The notes: generated by a model not told the origin, from the letters alone. DNA of 64,000 nt from Rhizobium sp. (GCA_019739215.1 JAHHDR010000035.1:248001-312000); one strand, 5' to 3'; shown: positions 26,471 to 36,651, numbered from the stretch's first letter. A program made the numbers and translations.

Positions 26471-27644
26471 ATGCAAGTGAAATTTGACCTCAGCGACTGG
26501 CAGTCGCGCCAGACACGACTGCTGCCGGTTCTGGACGAGGCGGCGAAGGCGGGGCTGGTGCCGGGCGAAAGTACCGTCCGGCTGGCGGAATTCCTGCTGG
26601 GGCGCGGTGTGGATGTATCGGCGGCGCCGGTCATGGCCGCTCCCTCGGCAACAGGCCTCGACACGCCGCGGGAGGGCGAGCCGGCGTCTCCCGTCGAGGA
26701 GAGCGAAGCGCCGCGTTTCGTGCGGGGTTTCCACGATATCCTGATCACCATCGGCATCATCGTCGCGCTGGTCGGTGTCGGCGGTCTCGCCTCCGTCTAT
26801 GCCGTCATCCCGGCGGCGATCGTGCTGGCCGAGATCCTGGTCCGTCGCCAGCGCCTCGCCCTGCCGGCGGTGACGCTCACCCTCGCCATCGTGATCTCCG
26901 CCGCGCTTGGCACCGTTCCCCTCTGGGACGGGATCGAGGCAGGGTATGAGGACTGGGTTCCGGTCGGTATCCTCGCCACGACCTGTGTGTTCGGGTTCCT
27001 GATCTATTGGCGCTACAAGGTGCCGCTCGCGCTTGCCGGCGGTCTCGTCACGCTGTTCGCAACCCTCGTCTACAGCGCCGCGCTTGCGGTTGGTTCGGCG
27101 AGTGGCGACCTTGCGTTTTTTCGAATCGCGCCCGACGGTGCTGGTCGGCTTCCTCGGTCTGTTCGCCATTGTGGTGTTCGGCACGGCACTCCGCTTCGAC
27201 ATCGGCGACCGGCACCGGCTGACGCGCCGGTCCGACGTCGCCTTCTGGATGCACCTGGCCGCGGCGCCGGCCATCCTCTACACGATCATGGCGCAGATCT
27301 ATCTCGGCAATCAGGATGGCTGGTTCACTGCCAGCACCAGCGTGTGGCAGGCGGTGGCGGTCGTGGGTGCCGTGGTGTTGCTGATGCTGATCGGAATCAT
27401 CCTCGACCGCCGCGCCTTCGTGACATCGGGCCTGCTGTCATTCGGCTACGCCTTCAAGGTGCTGCTGACCGAGGGCGGATTTGCCCGATTGGCGGCATCG
27501 ACAGACACGCTGGTCTTCCTCACCTTCCTGGCGATCGGCATTGTCGTGCTGTCGCTTGGCATCGGCTGGCAGCCGCTGCGGCGCCTCATTGTCGGCAACC
27601 TGCCCGATGGATTGCGGGATCTCGTTCCGCCGGTCCGCGGCTAG
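26471..27644 (+). CDS. Multi-pass membrane protein, DUF2157-like (one frameshift)
   Basis: A 390-residue inner-membrane protein once one extra T in the TTTTTT run at 27116-27121 is removed; SASGDLAFF then continues as ESRPTVLVGFLG. A soluble N-terminal 90 residues (WQSRQTRLLPVLDEAAKAGL) precede about nine hydrophobic helices. The arrangement resembles DUF2157-type proteins of unknown function, but I am not certain of the family. Its stop overlaps the stop of the convergent glycosyltransferase gene. Confidence 0.65.
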
Positions 27645-28890
27645 GCCGCCGTCGTTTCGCGGGCGAGGTTGATCCCCGCGCCCCAGAGCGCCGTGGCATC
27701 GATCGGGATGTCCTCGGCGCGACAGAGCATGTCCCTCATCAGTGCGAAGAGTTCGCCCGGGGTGCCGGTGCCCGCGGTGTTGTCGGGAAAGTGGAGCATT
27801 GCCCTGGCGCCCAGGCCGCTGAAGGGGATCGTCTTCCGCGCGACGGCAGGTTCGACGAATTGCGGCGCGAAGCCTTCGAGCCACCGACCGCCCTGCCAGT
27901 CGGCGAGGGCCGCCCGGATCTCGCCTGTTATCGTGTCGAAGTCCGCGCGGTCGCGGTAGAGGCTGCAGTTTTTTGGCGAGTGCGCGGACGAGGTTCTCTT
28001 CGTGCCCATCCTGCGCCATCCCCAGCTTCCGTGCCAGCCAGTGCTGGATGATGTAGATGCAGGCCGTGATGCCGTGCCAGGTGCGGAAGGGCGTGCCCTG
28101 CATCCATTCGGCGTCGTTGAGGTTCCAGCCGTGCTCCTCGAAGAAGACGCGCTGTGCCGCGCGCTCGGCCGAGAGCTTGCCGATCGTCATCGAATTCGAG
28201 AGCGGGCAGGCTCCGAGCACGGAAAAAGCCCGCTGCGAATGGATGAAGACATCGCCGAGCAGGATGGCCTTGAACGCCATCTCGTAATCGATGACTGGAA
28301 ACTCGAAATAGCGGCCGTTGCCCATCGCCCTGATACGGTCGAGCAGCGTGCGCGACAGCGCGCCATGATAGATCGAGAAGCCGCTGAGCGGCACATGGCT
28401 CGCGCCCTCCCATAGGAATGCCTTGCGCATCAGCGCCGGCTTGGGCATGCGGCTGACCCTGGTGCCCAGCGAAATGGCAATCGGTCGAGCGAGGGAGCCG
28501 GCGGTCGGCCAGGTGTAGTTCGGCCCGGACCAGGCGATCGCGTCGGGCTGGGCGTAGCTCTCGAGATTGAGGATGAAGGCGGCGAGATCGGGGTCGAGAT
28601 AATCGTCATCGCCGATGAATGCCACGTAGCGCCCGGTCGCGGCGACCAGCGCGCGCTCCCAGTTGTCCATCATCGGCAGCACCCTGTCGTCGGCCGGCAG
28701 GTAGCGGATGCGCGGATCGCCTGCCCGGCTGCTCATGAAGGCGTCCATGACCGTGGGGTCGTCGGAGTTGTCGGCGAAGGACGAATTCGACGTCGGGCCG
28801 CAGCGAGGTGGTCAGGGCACGGATCGTTTCCTGGAAATAGACCTGCCGGTTGCGGGATGGCACGCAGATGGTCAGCACGGGTAAAGACAT
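27641..28890 (-). CDS. Family 2-type glycosyltransferase (two frameshifts)
   Basis: A 415-residue GT-A glycosyltransferase after removing two extra bases, one near 28777-28782 and one in the T run at 27969-27974. It opens with LPVLTICVPSRNRQVYFQET, continues FADNSDDPTVMDAF, and has the donor-binding segment YVAFIGDDDYLDPDL. The C-terminal half is specific and unrecognised. No other sugar-polymer genes lie nearby, so acceptor and donor are unknown. As sequenced it is split into three pieces, probably through sequencing error. Confidence 0.82.
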
Positions 28891-28969
28891 GGCAGGCCTC
28901 GGTTTGCACGAAGCCTAGCGTCAAATCCTTTCGTGGGGCTTTATGGGGATCGATCCTGGCGGGGATCGC

Positions 28970-30073
28970 TCAGGTGTTGAACCGAAAGTGGATCACATCA
29001 CCGTCCTGGACCACGTATTCCTTGCCTTCGTCGCGCGCCTTGCCCGCTTCCTTGGCGGGCACTTCGCCGCCCAGCGTGACGAAGTCGTCATAGGCGATCG
29101 TGAAGGCGCGGATGAAGCCACGTTCGAAATCGGTATGGATCACGCCGGCCGCCTGCGGCGCCTTGGTGCCGCGGACGATCGTCCAGGCGCGGGTTTCCTT
29201 GGGGCCGACGGTGAAATAGGTGATCAGGTCGAGCAGGTGATAGCCGGCGCGGATCAACCGGTCGAGACCGGCTTCGGTGAGCCCGAGGGCTGAGAGGAAT
29301 TCTTCGGCTTCATCGGCCGGAAGCTGCGCGACTTCGGCCTCGATCGCCGCCGAGATGATTACGCATTCGGCGCCCTGTTGCTTTGCCATCTCCGCGACAG
29401 CCGCGGTGTGCTCGTTGCCGGTGGATGCGTCGGCTTCAGAGACGTTGCAGACATAAAGCACCGGGTGCGACGTCAGGAGATTGAGGCCCTTGAGGATTTC
29501 GATTTCCTCGTCCGCCAGTGTCTTCAAAAGCAGACGTGCCGGTTTTCCGTCGTTGAGCAGGGCAATTACGGCTTCCATCACCGGCAGTTGGGCCAAGGAT
29601 TCCTTGTCCTTGCTGGTGGCGCGCTTGCGCGTCTGCTCGACACGGCGTTCCAGGCTTTCGAGGTCGGCGAGCATCAGTTCCGTCTCGATCGTCTCGGCGT
29701 CGCCGACCGGGTTGATGCGGCCTTCGACATGGGTGATGTCGTCGTCCTCGAAGCAGCGCAGCACGTGGACCACGGCATCGACCTCGCGGATATTGGCGAG
29801 GAACTTGTTGCCGAGTCCTTCACCCTTCGATGCGCCGCGCACCAGGCCGGCGATGTCCACGAAGGAGATGCGGGTCGGAATGATCTCCTTCGAGCCGGCG
29901 ATCGCCGCCAGCTGCTGCATGCGCGGGTCCGGCACCGCCACTTCGCCGGTGTTCGGCTCGATGGTGCAGAACGGATAGTTGGCCGCCTGCGCCGCCGCCG
30001 TCCGCGTCAGCGCGTTGAAGAGGGTGGACTTGCCGACATTCGGCAGCCCGACGATACCGCATTTGAAGCCCAT
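28970..30073 (-). CDS. ychF: Redox-regulated P-loop ATPase YchF (OLA1 family)
   Basis: A 367-residue TRAFAC-class protein. G1 is GLPNVGKST near residue 9, the switch region is ISFVDIAGLVRGASKGEGLGN, and a C-terminal TGS domain contains TVGPKETRAWTI. YchF proteins hydrolyse ATP more than GTP, bind ribosomes and influence stress responses. It belongs to the rplY-pth-ychF neighbourhood common in Alphaproteobacteria, here spread out by intervening genes. Confidence 0.97.
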   Translation of the reverse strand: MGFKCGIVGLPNVGKSTLFNALTRTAAAQAANYPFCTIEPNTGEVAVPDPRMQQLAAIAGSKEIIPTRISFVDIAGLVRGASKGEGLGNKFLANIREVDAVVHVLRCFEDDDITHVEGRINPVGDAETIETELMLADLESLERRVEQTRKRATSKDKESLAQLPVMEAVIALLNDGKPARLLLKTLADEEIEILKGLNLLTSHPVLYVCNVSEADASTGNEHTAAVAEMAKQQGAECVIISAAIEAEVAQLPADEAEEFLSALGLTEAGLDRLIRAGYHLLDLITYFTVGPKETRAWTIVRGTKAPQAAGVIHTDFERGFIRAFTIAYDDFVTLGGEVPAKEAGKARDEGKEYVVQDGDVIHFRFNT

Positions 30074-30262
30074 GGGATGGTCCGGTGTTCGTGAAATCTG
30101 TCGGGGTGGCTATGGGCAATGGTTCCGCCAAGGTCAAGACCTATATGCCTCTGCTCTTGAAATCACGACTGCCGCGATGCAATATAAGAAGGGCGCGCCA
30201 TTGAAAGATGCCGCGCGCCGGCTTCTTCACATCATTGGCCAATTTCATCGGGAGGCTCGCCC

Positions 30263-30574
30263 ATGAGCCAGGACGACACTGTCATTACGCCCAAGACCGT
30301 CATCAAGCCGAAGGTCGACAAGCCCAAGCTCTACAAGGTCATCCTCTTCAATGACGACTATACGCCGCGTGAGTTCGTCGAGATGGTCCTTCAGGCCGTG
30401 TTCCGGACCGGCGATGCGGTTGCACACCGCATCATGATCACCGCGCATCAGAAGGGCTCCTGCGTGGTTTCGGTTTATACAAGGGACATCGCGGAGACCA
30501 AGGTGAAGGAGGCGATGGACTATGCCAAGGAGGCGGGCTTTCCGCTGATGTTCACCGCCGAGCCGGAGGAGTGA
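30263..30574 (+). CDS. clpS: Clp protease adaptor ClpS (ClpS2-like)
   Basis: A 103-residue ClpS that delivers N-end-rule substrates to ClpAP. The core FNDDYTPREFVEMVLQ and the AHQKGSCVVSVYTRDIAETKV region are present, and it ends with GFPLMFTAEPEE. That end and the lysine/proline-rich N-terminus resemble the second ClpS paralogue of rhizobia, which has a more restricted residue preference. No clpA lies beside it here, unlike the usual clpS1-clpA pair. GGGAGG precedes the ATG. Confidence 0.93.
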   Translation: MSQDDTVITPKTVIKPKVDKPKLYKVILFNDDYTPREFVEMVLQAVFRTGDAVAHRIMITAHQKGSCVVSVYTRDIAETKVKEAMDYAKEAGFPLMFTAEPEE

Positions 30575-30598
30575 GATCTCCCGGTGCCAGTCTGGCGC

Positions 30599-31093
30599 CT
30601 ATTTGAGGAAGCCCGACGCCTGCATTTCGTCAACCACATTCGGTGCGAGCGCCCTCAGTTCCCCGGCGTTCACCACGCGGGCGCCAGCCGGCCAGATGCT
30701 GAATGTCCGGCTCCCCGATTTCAACCGGATGACGGGCGTCGCACTGCGGCGCCTGCTCCTTTTTCCGCGCTGAAAGATCGACCAGCTCCAGTCCTCGGGG
30801 CTCGGGATCGGCAAGGTCAGCTTTTTGCCACGATCGAGAATGTGAGCGATCTCGACGGTAAGGCCCGTCGGGCTACGGATGAGTTCCGCGACGCTGTTTC
30901 TCGCAAGGATCGCCAGCGCGGCCCAGACCATCAGCAACGTCACCGCCAGCAAGCCGACGATAACGGCAAGCAGCAGGGCGATGTGCTCGCCGCGATCCAT
31001 CGCGAGGATCAGCCCCCCGATGAGGACATCCATCAGCACGATCAGCACGACCATGCGCCGGCCGATACGGTTGCTGTAGATGACCTTGTCCAT
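30599..31093 (-). CDS. Hypothetical two-helix membrane protein
   Basis: A 164-residue protein with two adjacent N-terminal hydrophobic helices (VVLIVLMDVLIGGLIL and ALLLAVIVGLLAVTLLMVWAAL). A basic soluble tail (GKRSRRRSATPVI) follows, ending in MQASGFLK. The tail has a plausible beta-rich PH-like character (LTVEIAHILDRGKKLTLP), but I do not recognise the family. It is convergent with clpS and lies 53 bases downstream of prmB. Confidence 0.6.
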   Translation of the reverse strand: MDKVIYSNRIGRRMVVLIVLMDVLIGGLILAMDRGEHIALLLAVIVGLLAVTLLMVWAALAILARNSVAELIRSPTGLTVEIAHILDRGKKLTLPIPSPEDWSWSIFQRGKRSRRRSATPVIRLKSGSRTFSIWPAGARVVNAGELRALAPNVVDEMQASGFLK

Positions 31094-31146
31094 ATGCCCT
31101 CCGGCCGAATGAAGACTACCGCGCCGACGTCAACGGCGCGATACCC

Positions 31147-32094
31147 CTATTTCCGCTTGCCCGGCTTCTTCTCGACGACGCCAAGCGCCTCGGCGGTGAT
31201 CCAGAACACTTCGCCCTGGCTTTCCTCGGTGTCCAGCCAGAAGAAATCGAGATCCGGGAACTCCTCCTCCAGCAATTCGCGGCCGGTGCCGATCTCGCAC
31301 ATCATGCCGCCACCAGGGTTGAGGTACTTCGGCGCCTCGGTGAGCAGACGGCGGACGATGTCGAGCCCGTCGGGGCCGCCGTCGAGCGCCATGGCGGGCT
31401 CGGTGCGGTACTCCTCCGGCAGGACGGCCATTTCCTCGTGGTCGACATAGGGCGGATTGGTGATGATGAGGTCGTAGGTTCTGCCGCCGAGTGCGGCGAA
31501 CAGGTCGCTGCGGTGCAGGTTCACCCGGCCCTCGAGTTCATGCTCGGCGACATTGATCGCGGCGACTTCGAGCGCGTCGGCCGACAGGTCGACGGCATCG
31601 ACGGTGGCATTGGGGAAGATGCGCGCGGCCAGGATGGCCAGGCAGCCCGAGCCCGTGCAGATGTCGGCCACGCTTTCGACATCGTTGGGATCGGGAAGAT
31701 AGAGCGATTCCTCGCCATCGGCATCGTCATATTCGGAAAACAGGATCTCGCCGATGAAGGAACGCGGCACGATGACGCGTTCGTCGACATAGAACCGGAT
31801 GCCCTGGATATAGGAGCGGCCCGTGAGATAGGCGGAGGGCTTGCGCGTCGTCACGCGGGCCTCGATGCGCCCGGCCAGCAACTGGCGTTCGGCTGTGGTG
31901 AGCCGGGCATCGAGGAACGGGTCGAGCGCGTCGATGGGCAGGTCGAGCGAATCGAGCACCAGGAATGCCGCATCGTCGACCGCAGTGGTCGTGCCGTGGC
32001 CGAAGCTCAGTCTGGCGGCATTGAAGCGGCTGATGGCATAGCGCCAGAAGTCCCTGACGGTGACGAGTTCGGCGGCGATAGTCTTGTCGGGCAT
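31147..32094 (-). CDS. prmB: 50S ribosomal protein L3 N5-glutamine methyltransferase
   Basis: A 315-residue SAM-dependent methyltransferase of the PrmB/PrmC class. It shows the SAM motif ICTGSGCLAILAA and the catalytic NPPY that recognises glutamine (DLIITNPPYVDHEEM). An N-terminal helical substrate domain ends at ARVTTRKPSAYLTG. PrmB modifies the glutamine of ribosomal protein L3. The start at 32094 gives the canonical N-terminus; the frame is open a further 59 codons without support. It diverges from the small membrane gene at 32197. Confidence 0.92.
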   Translation of the reverse strand: MPDKTIAAELVTVRDFWRYAISRFNAARLSFGHGTTTAVDDAAFLVLDSLDLPIDALDPFLDARLTTAERQLLAGRIEARVTTRKPSAYLTGRSYIQGIRFYVDERVIVPRSFIGEILFSEYDDADGEESLYLPDPNDVESVADICTGSGCLAILAARIFPNATVDAVDLSADALEVAAINVAEHELEGRVNLHRSDLFAALGGRTYDLIITNPPYVDHEEMAVLPEEYRTEPAMALDGGPDGLDIVRRLLTEAPKYLNPGGGMMCEIGTGRELLEEEFPDLDFFWLDTEESQGEVFWITAEALGVVEKKPGKRK

Positions 32095-32196
32095 GGTCCT
32101 CTCCAGCTGGCGCGCCGACACCGATACATCCGCTTTGTGACAAAGGAAACCATCTCCATTAAGCGAATGTTGCGCGGCCCGTGCCATGCTGAGGCG

Positions 32197-32580
32197 ATGA
32201 TGACGCTGCTCGGGCTCGGATACTATATGTTGGCGGGTGTTTGCCTGGTGCTGATCGGGGCGCTGGCGCATGTCCTGCGCGCCGTCGTCAACGTCTATCC
32301 CGACCGCCTGACCGACAAGCTCTGGCTCGACATGGCGATCAGCGACGGCTACGACGCCAATGACCGGCTGTTCGGCACCGAATATGACGAGGCCGGCTAT
32401 TACCGGCTCGACAGCCGCCGCAATCTCGTGATCGCCGTGTTGTCGACGCTGGCCGGTGGCTGGGGCGTGATGCTGTTCTCAACCGAGGCCGCGGTGCTGT
32501 TTGCCCATGCCACCGACGCTGCCTTTGCGTGGACCGGTGATCTTTTCCTGCACAGGCTCGAGGAGGCGCGCTGGTTCTGA
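32197..32580 (+). CDS. Hypothetical small membrane protein
   Basis: A 127-residue protein with an N-terminal helix (LLGLGYYMLAGVCLVLIGALAHVL), a soluble middle rich in acidic and tyrosine residues (DGYDANDRLFGTEYDEAGYY), and two further hydrophobic stretches. Two ATGs sit side by side at 32197 and 32200. I do not recognise the family. It is convergent with pth and divergent from prmB. Confidence 0.6.
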   Translation: MMTLLGLGYYMLAGVCLVLIGALAHVLRAVVNVYPDRLTDKLWLDMAISDGYDANDRLFGTEYDEAGYYRLDSRRNLVIAVLSTLAGGWGVMLFSTEAAVLFAHATDAAFAWTGDLFLHRLEEARWF

Positions 32581-32626
32581 GCGCCGCGCCGCCAAGACTT
32601 CGCCACCAAGTGGCACCGCCAGCCGT

Positions 32627-33319
32627 TCAGTCCTTGCCCATCAGTTTTCGCAGCATCGCCGCCATCGGGCCGCTCGGCTCGATGGCGGGCTTCTGGCCGC
32701 GCGCTTGGTGGATATGCGACTTTGCCTTCGGGGCCGGTTTCTCGGGCTTGGGGGCAGGGGCCTGGCCGACCAGCTTGTTCATGAACTGGCTGCCGTCGCC
32801 TGACAGCATCAGGTCGGCGTGGCGGCCGATGTCGTCAAGCAGCGGATCGAGCCACTCGCGATCGCTCTTGTGGAAGTCGCCCAGCACATGGCCGTGGACC
32901 CTGTCCTTGTCGCCGGGATGGCCGATGCCGAGGCGGATGCGCTTGTAGTCGCGGCCGCACTGGGCGTCCATCGACTTGAGCCCGTTGTGTCCGCCATGAC
33001 CGCCGCCGATCTTGACCCTGACCTTGCCCGCGGGCAGGTCGAGCTCGTCATGCAGCACCACGATGTCGGCCGGCGTCAGTTTGTAGAACCGCATCGCCTC
33101 GCCGACCGCGTCGCCGGACAGGTTCATGAAGGTCTGCGGCTTCATCAGCAGCACCTTCTCGCCGCCGATCGTGCCCTCCGATATCTCGGACCTGAACTTC
33201 TTCGACCAGGGTCCGAAGGCATGGGCGCGCGCGATAGCATCGACGGCCATGAAGCCGATGTTGTGGCGGTTGTCCTGATATTGCCGGCCGGGATTGCCGA
33301 GCCCTGCGATGATGAACAC
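32627..33319 (-). CDS. pth: Peptidyl-tRNA hydrolase
   Basis: A 230-residue Pth that frees tRNA from peptidyl-tRNA released by stalled ribosomes. The start FIIAGLGNPGRQYQDNRHNIGF contains the catalytic histidine and asparagine, and GGHGGHNGLKSMD and RLGIGHPG are present. An extra C-terminal tail of about 40 residues, rich in lysine, proline and alanine, is common in rhizobia. In most relatives pth directly follows rplY; here a signalling gene pair lies between them. Confidence 0.97.
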   Translation of the reverse strand: MFIIAGLGNPGRQYQDNRHNIGFMAVDAIARAHAFGPWSKKFRSEISEGTIGGEKVLLMKPQTFMNLSGDAVGEAMRFYKLTPADIVVLHDELDLPAGKVRVKIGGGHGGHNGLKSMDAQCGRDYKRIRLGIGHPGDKDRVHGHVLGDFHKSDREWLDPLLDDIGRHADLMLSGDGSQFMNKLVGQAPAPKPEKPAPKAKSHIHQARGQKPAIEPSGPMAAMLRKLMGKD

Positions 33320-33394
33320 GGATGGCGCCTTTCTTGGTCGGCGCCCTTCAAAGTCCAGAATTGGCGCGGTGTCAACCGCGGCGGCAGGCGCGCG

Positions 33395-34114
33395 TCAGTG
33401 GGATTCGATCTCGAGGCCGTATTTGCGGAAGAGTCTGGCCTGGGTTCCATCGGCGATCAACTTGTCGAGCGCGGATTGCATCCGGGCAATCTCGTCATCG
33501 GCAACCGACTTGTTGCAGGCAAGCGAAAAGATCTGTTCCGACAGGATCAGCACCCGGTCGATCTCGGTGCCTTCCCGGCGCAGCTTGTTGTAGTAGTCCT
33601 CGGCGATCGGCATCATGTCGATGCGGCCGAGCATGAGTTTCTTCAGGTTGAGATTGAAGTCGGTGGCGAGGTCGATCTTCCTGAAGTTCTTCGCCTTCAG
33701 CAGGTCGGCGGTGAAGTCGTCGCGCGTGGCACCGACCGTCAGGTCACGCGCCTGGTCGAGAGTTACGGGATTGACCGCCGTTCCGGACTTGCGGACCAGC
33801 AGCGTCCGTCCCCAGAGCAGGGGTTCGACCCATTTGAAGTGCGGGTCGCGTTCGGCATTGTGCGTGGTCGTGAACACGCAATGCCGTGGCTGCTTCTCGG
33901 CCAGCGCCAGTGCCCGCGCCCAGGGCATCATCTCCATCGTATGGTCCTGGCCGATGGCCTTCATCATCAGTTCGACCTGCTCGACGGACGAGCCGATCAG
34001 CTTGCCGTTCTCGCGATACGCATAGGGTGGGTAATCCTCCGTCACCAGGCTCAGCGGCTCGGCCACCGCGGTGGTGGCAAACACGGCGATGATGCCGGCA
34101 ACGATATGCTTCAT
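33395..34114 (-). CDS. Periplasmic solute-binding protein (SBP_bac_3 type) linked to a GGDEF/EAL receptor
   Basis: A 239-residue secreted binding protein with an N-terminal signal peptide (cleavage after about residue 18, AVA-EP). The family-3 fold starts LVTEDYPPYAYRENGKLIG and contains ARDLTVGATRDDF and a C-terminal ARLFRKYGLE. No permease or ATPase gene is nearby. It begins 22 bases after the stop of the membrane GGDEF/EAL protein, so it probably acts as that protein's ligand sensor and not as a transporter component. The ligand is unknown; amino acids or amines are typical for the fold. Confidence 0.85.
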   Translation of the reverse strand: MKHIVAGIIAVFATTAVAEPLSLVTEDYPPYAYRENGKLIGSSVEQVELMMKAIGQDHTMEMMPWARALALAEKQPRHCVFTTTHNAERDPHFKWVEPLLWGRTLLVRKSGTAVNPVTLDQARDLTVGATRDDFTADLLKAKNFRKIDLATDFNLNLKKLMLGRIDMMPIAEDYYNKLRREGTEIDRVLILSEQIFSLACNKSVADDEIARMQSALDKLIADGTQARLFRKYGLEIESH

Positions 34115-34136
34115 GGTTCAACTCCGGGATCTGGGT

Positions 34137-36524
34137 TCATGCCACTGCGACCTGCTCTGCGTTCGGCCCTGCGTTGCCGCCGGCGTGGCGGGCGATGATC
34201 TCGCTGGCCGGCACCGGGCGGCTGAAGAGATATCCCTGGCCGGCATCGACGCCGATGGCGCGGAGCCTGTCGTGCTGCGCCTCGGTCTCGATGCCTTCGG
34301 CCACGACGCTGCACCCCATCTGGTGCGAGATCGTCTTGATCCCCTCGACGAGCATGCGGCTCTTCCGGTTGGTCATCTCGTCGGCGTCCGTCAGCGAGCG
34401 GACGAAGGACTGGTCGATCTTGACGATATCGACATGGAAGCGGTTGAGATAGCTGAGCGACGAATAGCCGGTGCCGAAGTCGTCGAGGGCGACGCGGAAG
34501 CCTGCCGAAGCCATGGCCTGGAGCACCTGTTCGATGACGGGATCGTCGTGCATGAGCACCGCCTCGGTGATCTCGATCACGATGCGGCCCGGAGCGATCC
34601 CCCATTTCAGCAGGACCGCGGTCATGCGGTCGAGCAGCGCCGGTTCGAACTGCAGCGGCGAGATGTTGACGGCGACATAGGTGTCGGCGAGTTCGGGAAT
34701 ACGCGAGAAGTCCCGCAACCGGCTCACGGCCTTCTCGAAAATTCGTTCGCCGATGCGGGCGATCGAGCCGGTTTCCTCGGCGATGCGGATGATGCCGGCG
34801 GGCGCCATGATGCCTTCGATCGGATGGACGAGCCGCATCAGCGCCTCGAAGCCGGCGATGCGGCCGGTCCGGAGATCGTGGATCGGCTGGAAGAAGGCAT
34901 CGAACCAGTCCTCGCGCAGGCCGGCCTCGATGTTCTTTTCCATGAAGGCCCGGTCACGCGTCTCGCTGGCCAGCGCGGCATCGAACAGCCGTGTTCCGTT
35001 CTTGCCCGCCTTCTTGCGGGCATACATGGCGAGGTCGGATTTCTGCAGCAGTTCGGCGGCGTTGGGTGCATGCTGTGGATAGAGCGCGACGCCGATGCTG
35101 GCGCTGAGCTGGACCAGGCTGCCGGCGATGTCCACCTTGCGCTCGACCGCGCGGCTGATCCGGTCTGCCGTCTCGAGCGCGATGTCGATCGCCGGCTTGC
35201 CACCCAGCAGAATGGCGAATTCGTCTCCGCCAAGGCGCGCTGCGATATCAGATGCGCCGGTCTCCTCGCGGATGACCGAGACGACGTGGCGAAGCACGTC
35301 ATCACCGGCCGCATGGCCAAGGTTGTCGTTGATCCACTTGAAGCGGTCGAGGTCGACGAACAGGCAGGCAAGCTCCGACCCGTCACGATCGGCGGCGCGG
35401 ATCGCGTCCTCGATCGCGGTCTCGAATCCCTGGCGGTTGAGCAGTCCGGTCAGATGATCGGTGATCGCCTGGATATGGTTCTTGTGTTCGGCGGCCTTGA
35501 GTTCGGTGACATCGGTCATCACCGATAGTGCCGAGGCCGGCTGGCTCAGCACCGGTTCCATGAGGGTCTCGCGGATGAGCACGTCGATCACGCGGTCGTC
35601 GGCGCAGCGCAGCTTCACGGTGATGGAATTGTCGCCGGGACCGCTCTGGACAGAACGGCTGCGCGCGGCATAGGGCGACCGGTATTCGGGCTCCAGCAGA
35701 TCGGAGAAGGTCCGGCCTATGATCTGGTCGCGGCCAAAGCCTGTGGAGAGGAGAAAGTAGTCGCTGGCCGCGGTGATGCGGTCTCGGTTGTCGACCGAAT
35801 AGAGCATCGCGGGCGTGCGGTTGTAGACCTGATTGACGCGGGCATGGGCCTGCTTGAGGCTGTTCTCCTCGCGGGCGAGCCGCTCCTGCATCTCGTTGAA
35901 GTTTGCCGCCAGCAGGCCCATCTCGTCGTCCGAGACCCAGTCGACATGGTGGCGGGAGCCGAGCCGCCGCGTCGCCTCTATCGCCGCCGTCAGGCGCAGC
36001 AGTGGCCGCATCACCATCTGGCGGTTGCCGATGACGGCGGACGCTGAAATCGCAAGAACAGCGACGAGGAAGATGGCCACGAAAGCGAAGTCGTTGCGCC
36101 GGTCTTCCGCGAACATGGAGCCCGGAGAGACGACCATGTCGATCACGCCGACCGTCTGGACGCCGTTGATGCCGCTATAGGTGATTTCAGACGTCAGGAG
36201 CGTACCGGTGGGGTCGTGGACCGGCGTCTCCGGCGTGCGGACGTCGATCTCGCCGGCCTCATCGCGGACATGGACACTGATGACCGACCGGCTCGTGACG
36301 ATCGCTCGCGTGATCTGGCGCACGCTTTCGGCATCGAGATCCCAAAGTGGCTTGCCGAGCGCCTTGGCGTTGGCCTCGAGCATGATCCTGCCGCGCTCCA
36401 GCGTGTCCTGCTGGTAGCGTTGGTTGCCGAGATGGAAGAAGAGCAGGAACAGCGGCGCGACGAGCAGGACGAGCACGGCGAGAATGATCGCGATGAAGCG
36501 GCGCTCTACGGAATGTGCCAGCAT
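34137..36524 (-). CDS. Membrane HAMP-PAS-GGDEF-EAL protein
   Basis: A 795-residue transmembrane c-di-GMP enzyme. The first helix is residues 10-32, a periplasmic domain runs to 145, and the second helix is 146-166. HAMP (167-220) and PAS (about 230-345) domains precede GGDEF (350-515) and EAL (525-780). Both catalytic signatures look complete: GGDEF at 432-436 and FEALMRLVHP with EAL at 560-562, plus EITEAVLM and DDFGTGYSSLSY. The periplasmic domain is the size expected to contact a binding protein, and one is encoded by the next gene. It could switch between making and degrading c-di-GMP. Confidence 0.93.
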   Translation of the reverse strand: MLAHSVERRFIAIILAVLVLLVAPLFLLFFHLGNQRYQQDTLERGRIMLEANAKALGKPLWDLDAESVRQITRAIVTSRSVISVHVRDEAGEIDVRTPETPVHDPTGTLLTSEITYSGINGVQTVGVIDMVVSPGSMFAEDRRNDFAFVAIFLVAVLAISASAVIGNRQMVMRPLLRLTAAIEATRRLGSRHHVDWVSDDEMGLLAANFNEMQERLAREENSLKQAHARVNQVYNRTPAMLYSVDNRDRITAASDYFLLSTGFGRDQIIGRTFSDLLEPEYRSPYAARSRSVQSGPGDNSITVKLRCADDRVIDVLIRETLMEPVLSQPASALSVMTDVTELKAAEHKNHIQAITDHLTGLLNRQGFETAIEDAIRAADRDGSELACLFVDLDRFKWINDNLGHAAGDDVLRHVVSVIREETGASDIAARLGGDEFAILLGGKPAIDIALETADRISRAVERKVDIAGSLVQLSASIGVALYPQHAPNAAELLQKSDLAMYARKKAGKNGTRLFDAALASETRDRAFMEKNIEAGLREDWFDAFFQPIHDLRTGRIAGFEALMRLVHPIEGIMAPAGIIRIAEETGSIARIGERIFEKAVSRLRDFSRIPELADTYVAVNISPLQFEPALLDRMTAVLLKWGIAPGRIVIEITEAVLMHDDPVIEQVLQAMASAGFRVALDDFGTGYSSLSYLNRFHVDIVKIDQSFVRSLTDADEMTNRKSRMLVEGIKTISHQMGCSVVAEGIETEAQHDRLRAIGVDAGQGYLFSRPVPASEIIARHAGGNAGPNAEQVAVA

Positions 36525-36651
36525 CAGAGTGTCGTCCCGTTTTCAACGACGCGGCCAATCCACCCTCCGGCGCAACGCACGTCTTTCCCCGAAAGAACGT
36601 GTGATATTAGAGGGCGGATTGTTAAGATGTTGCTAAACGCAGGATTGAACA

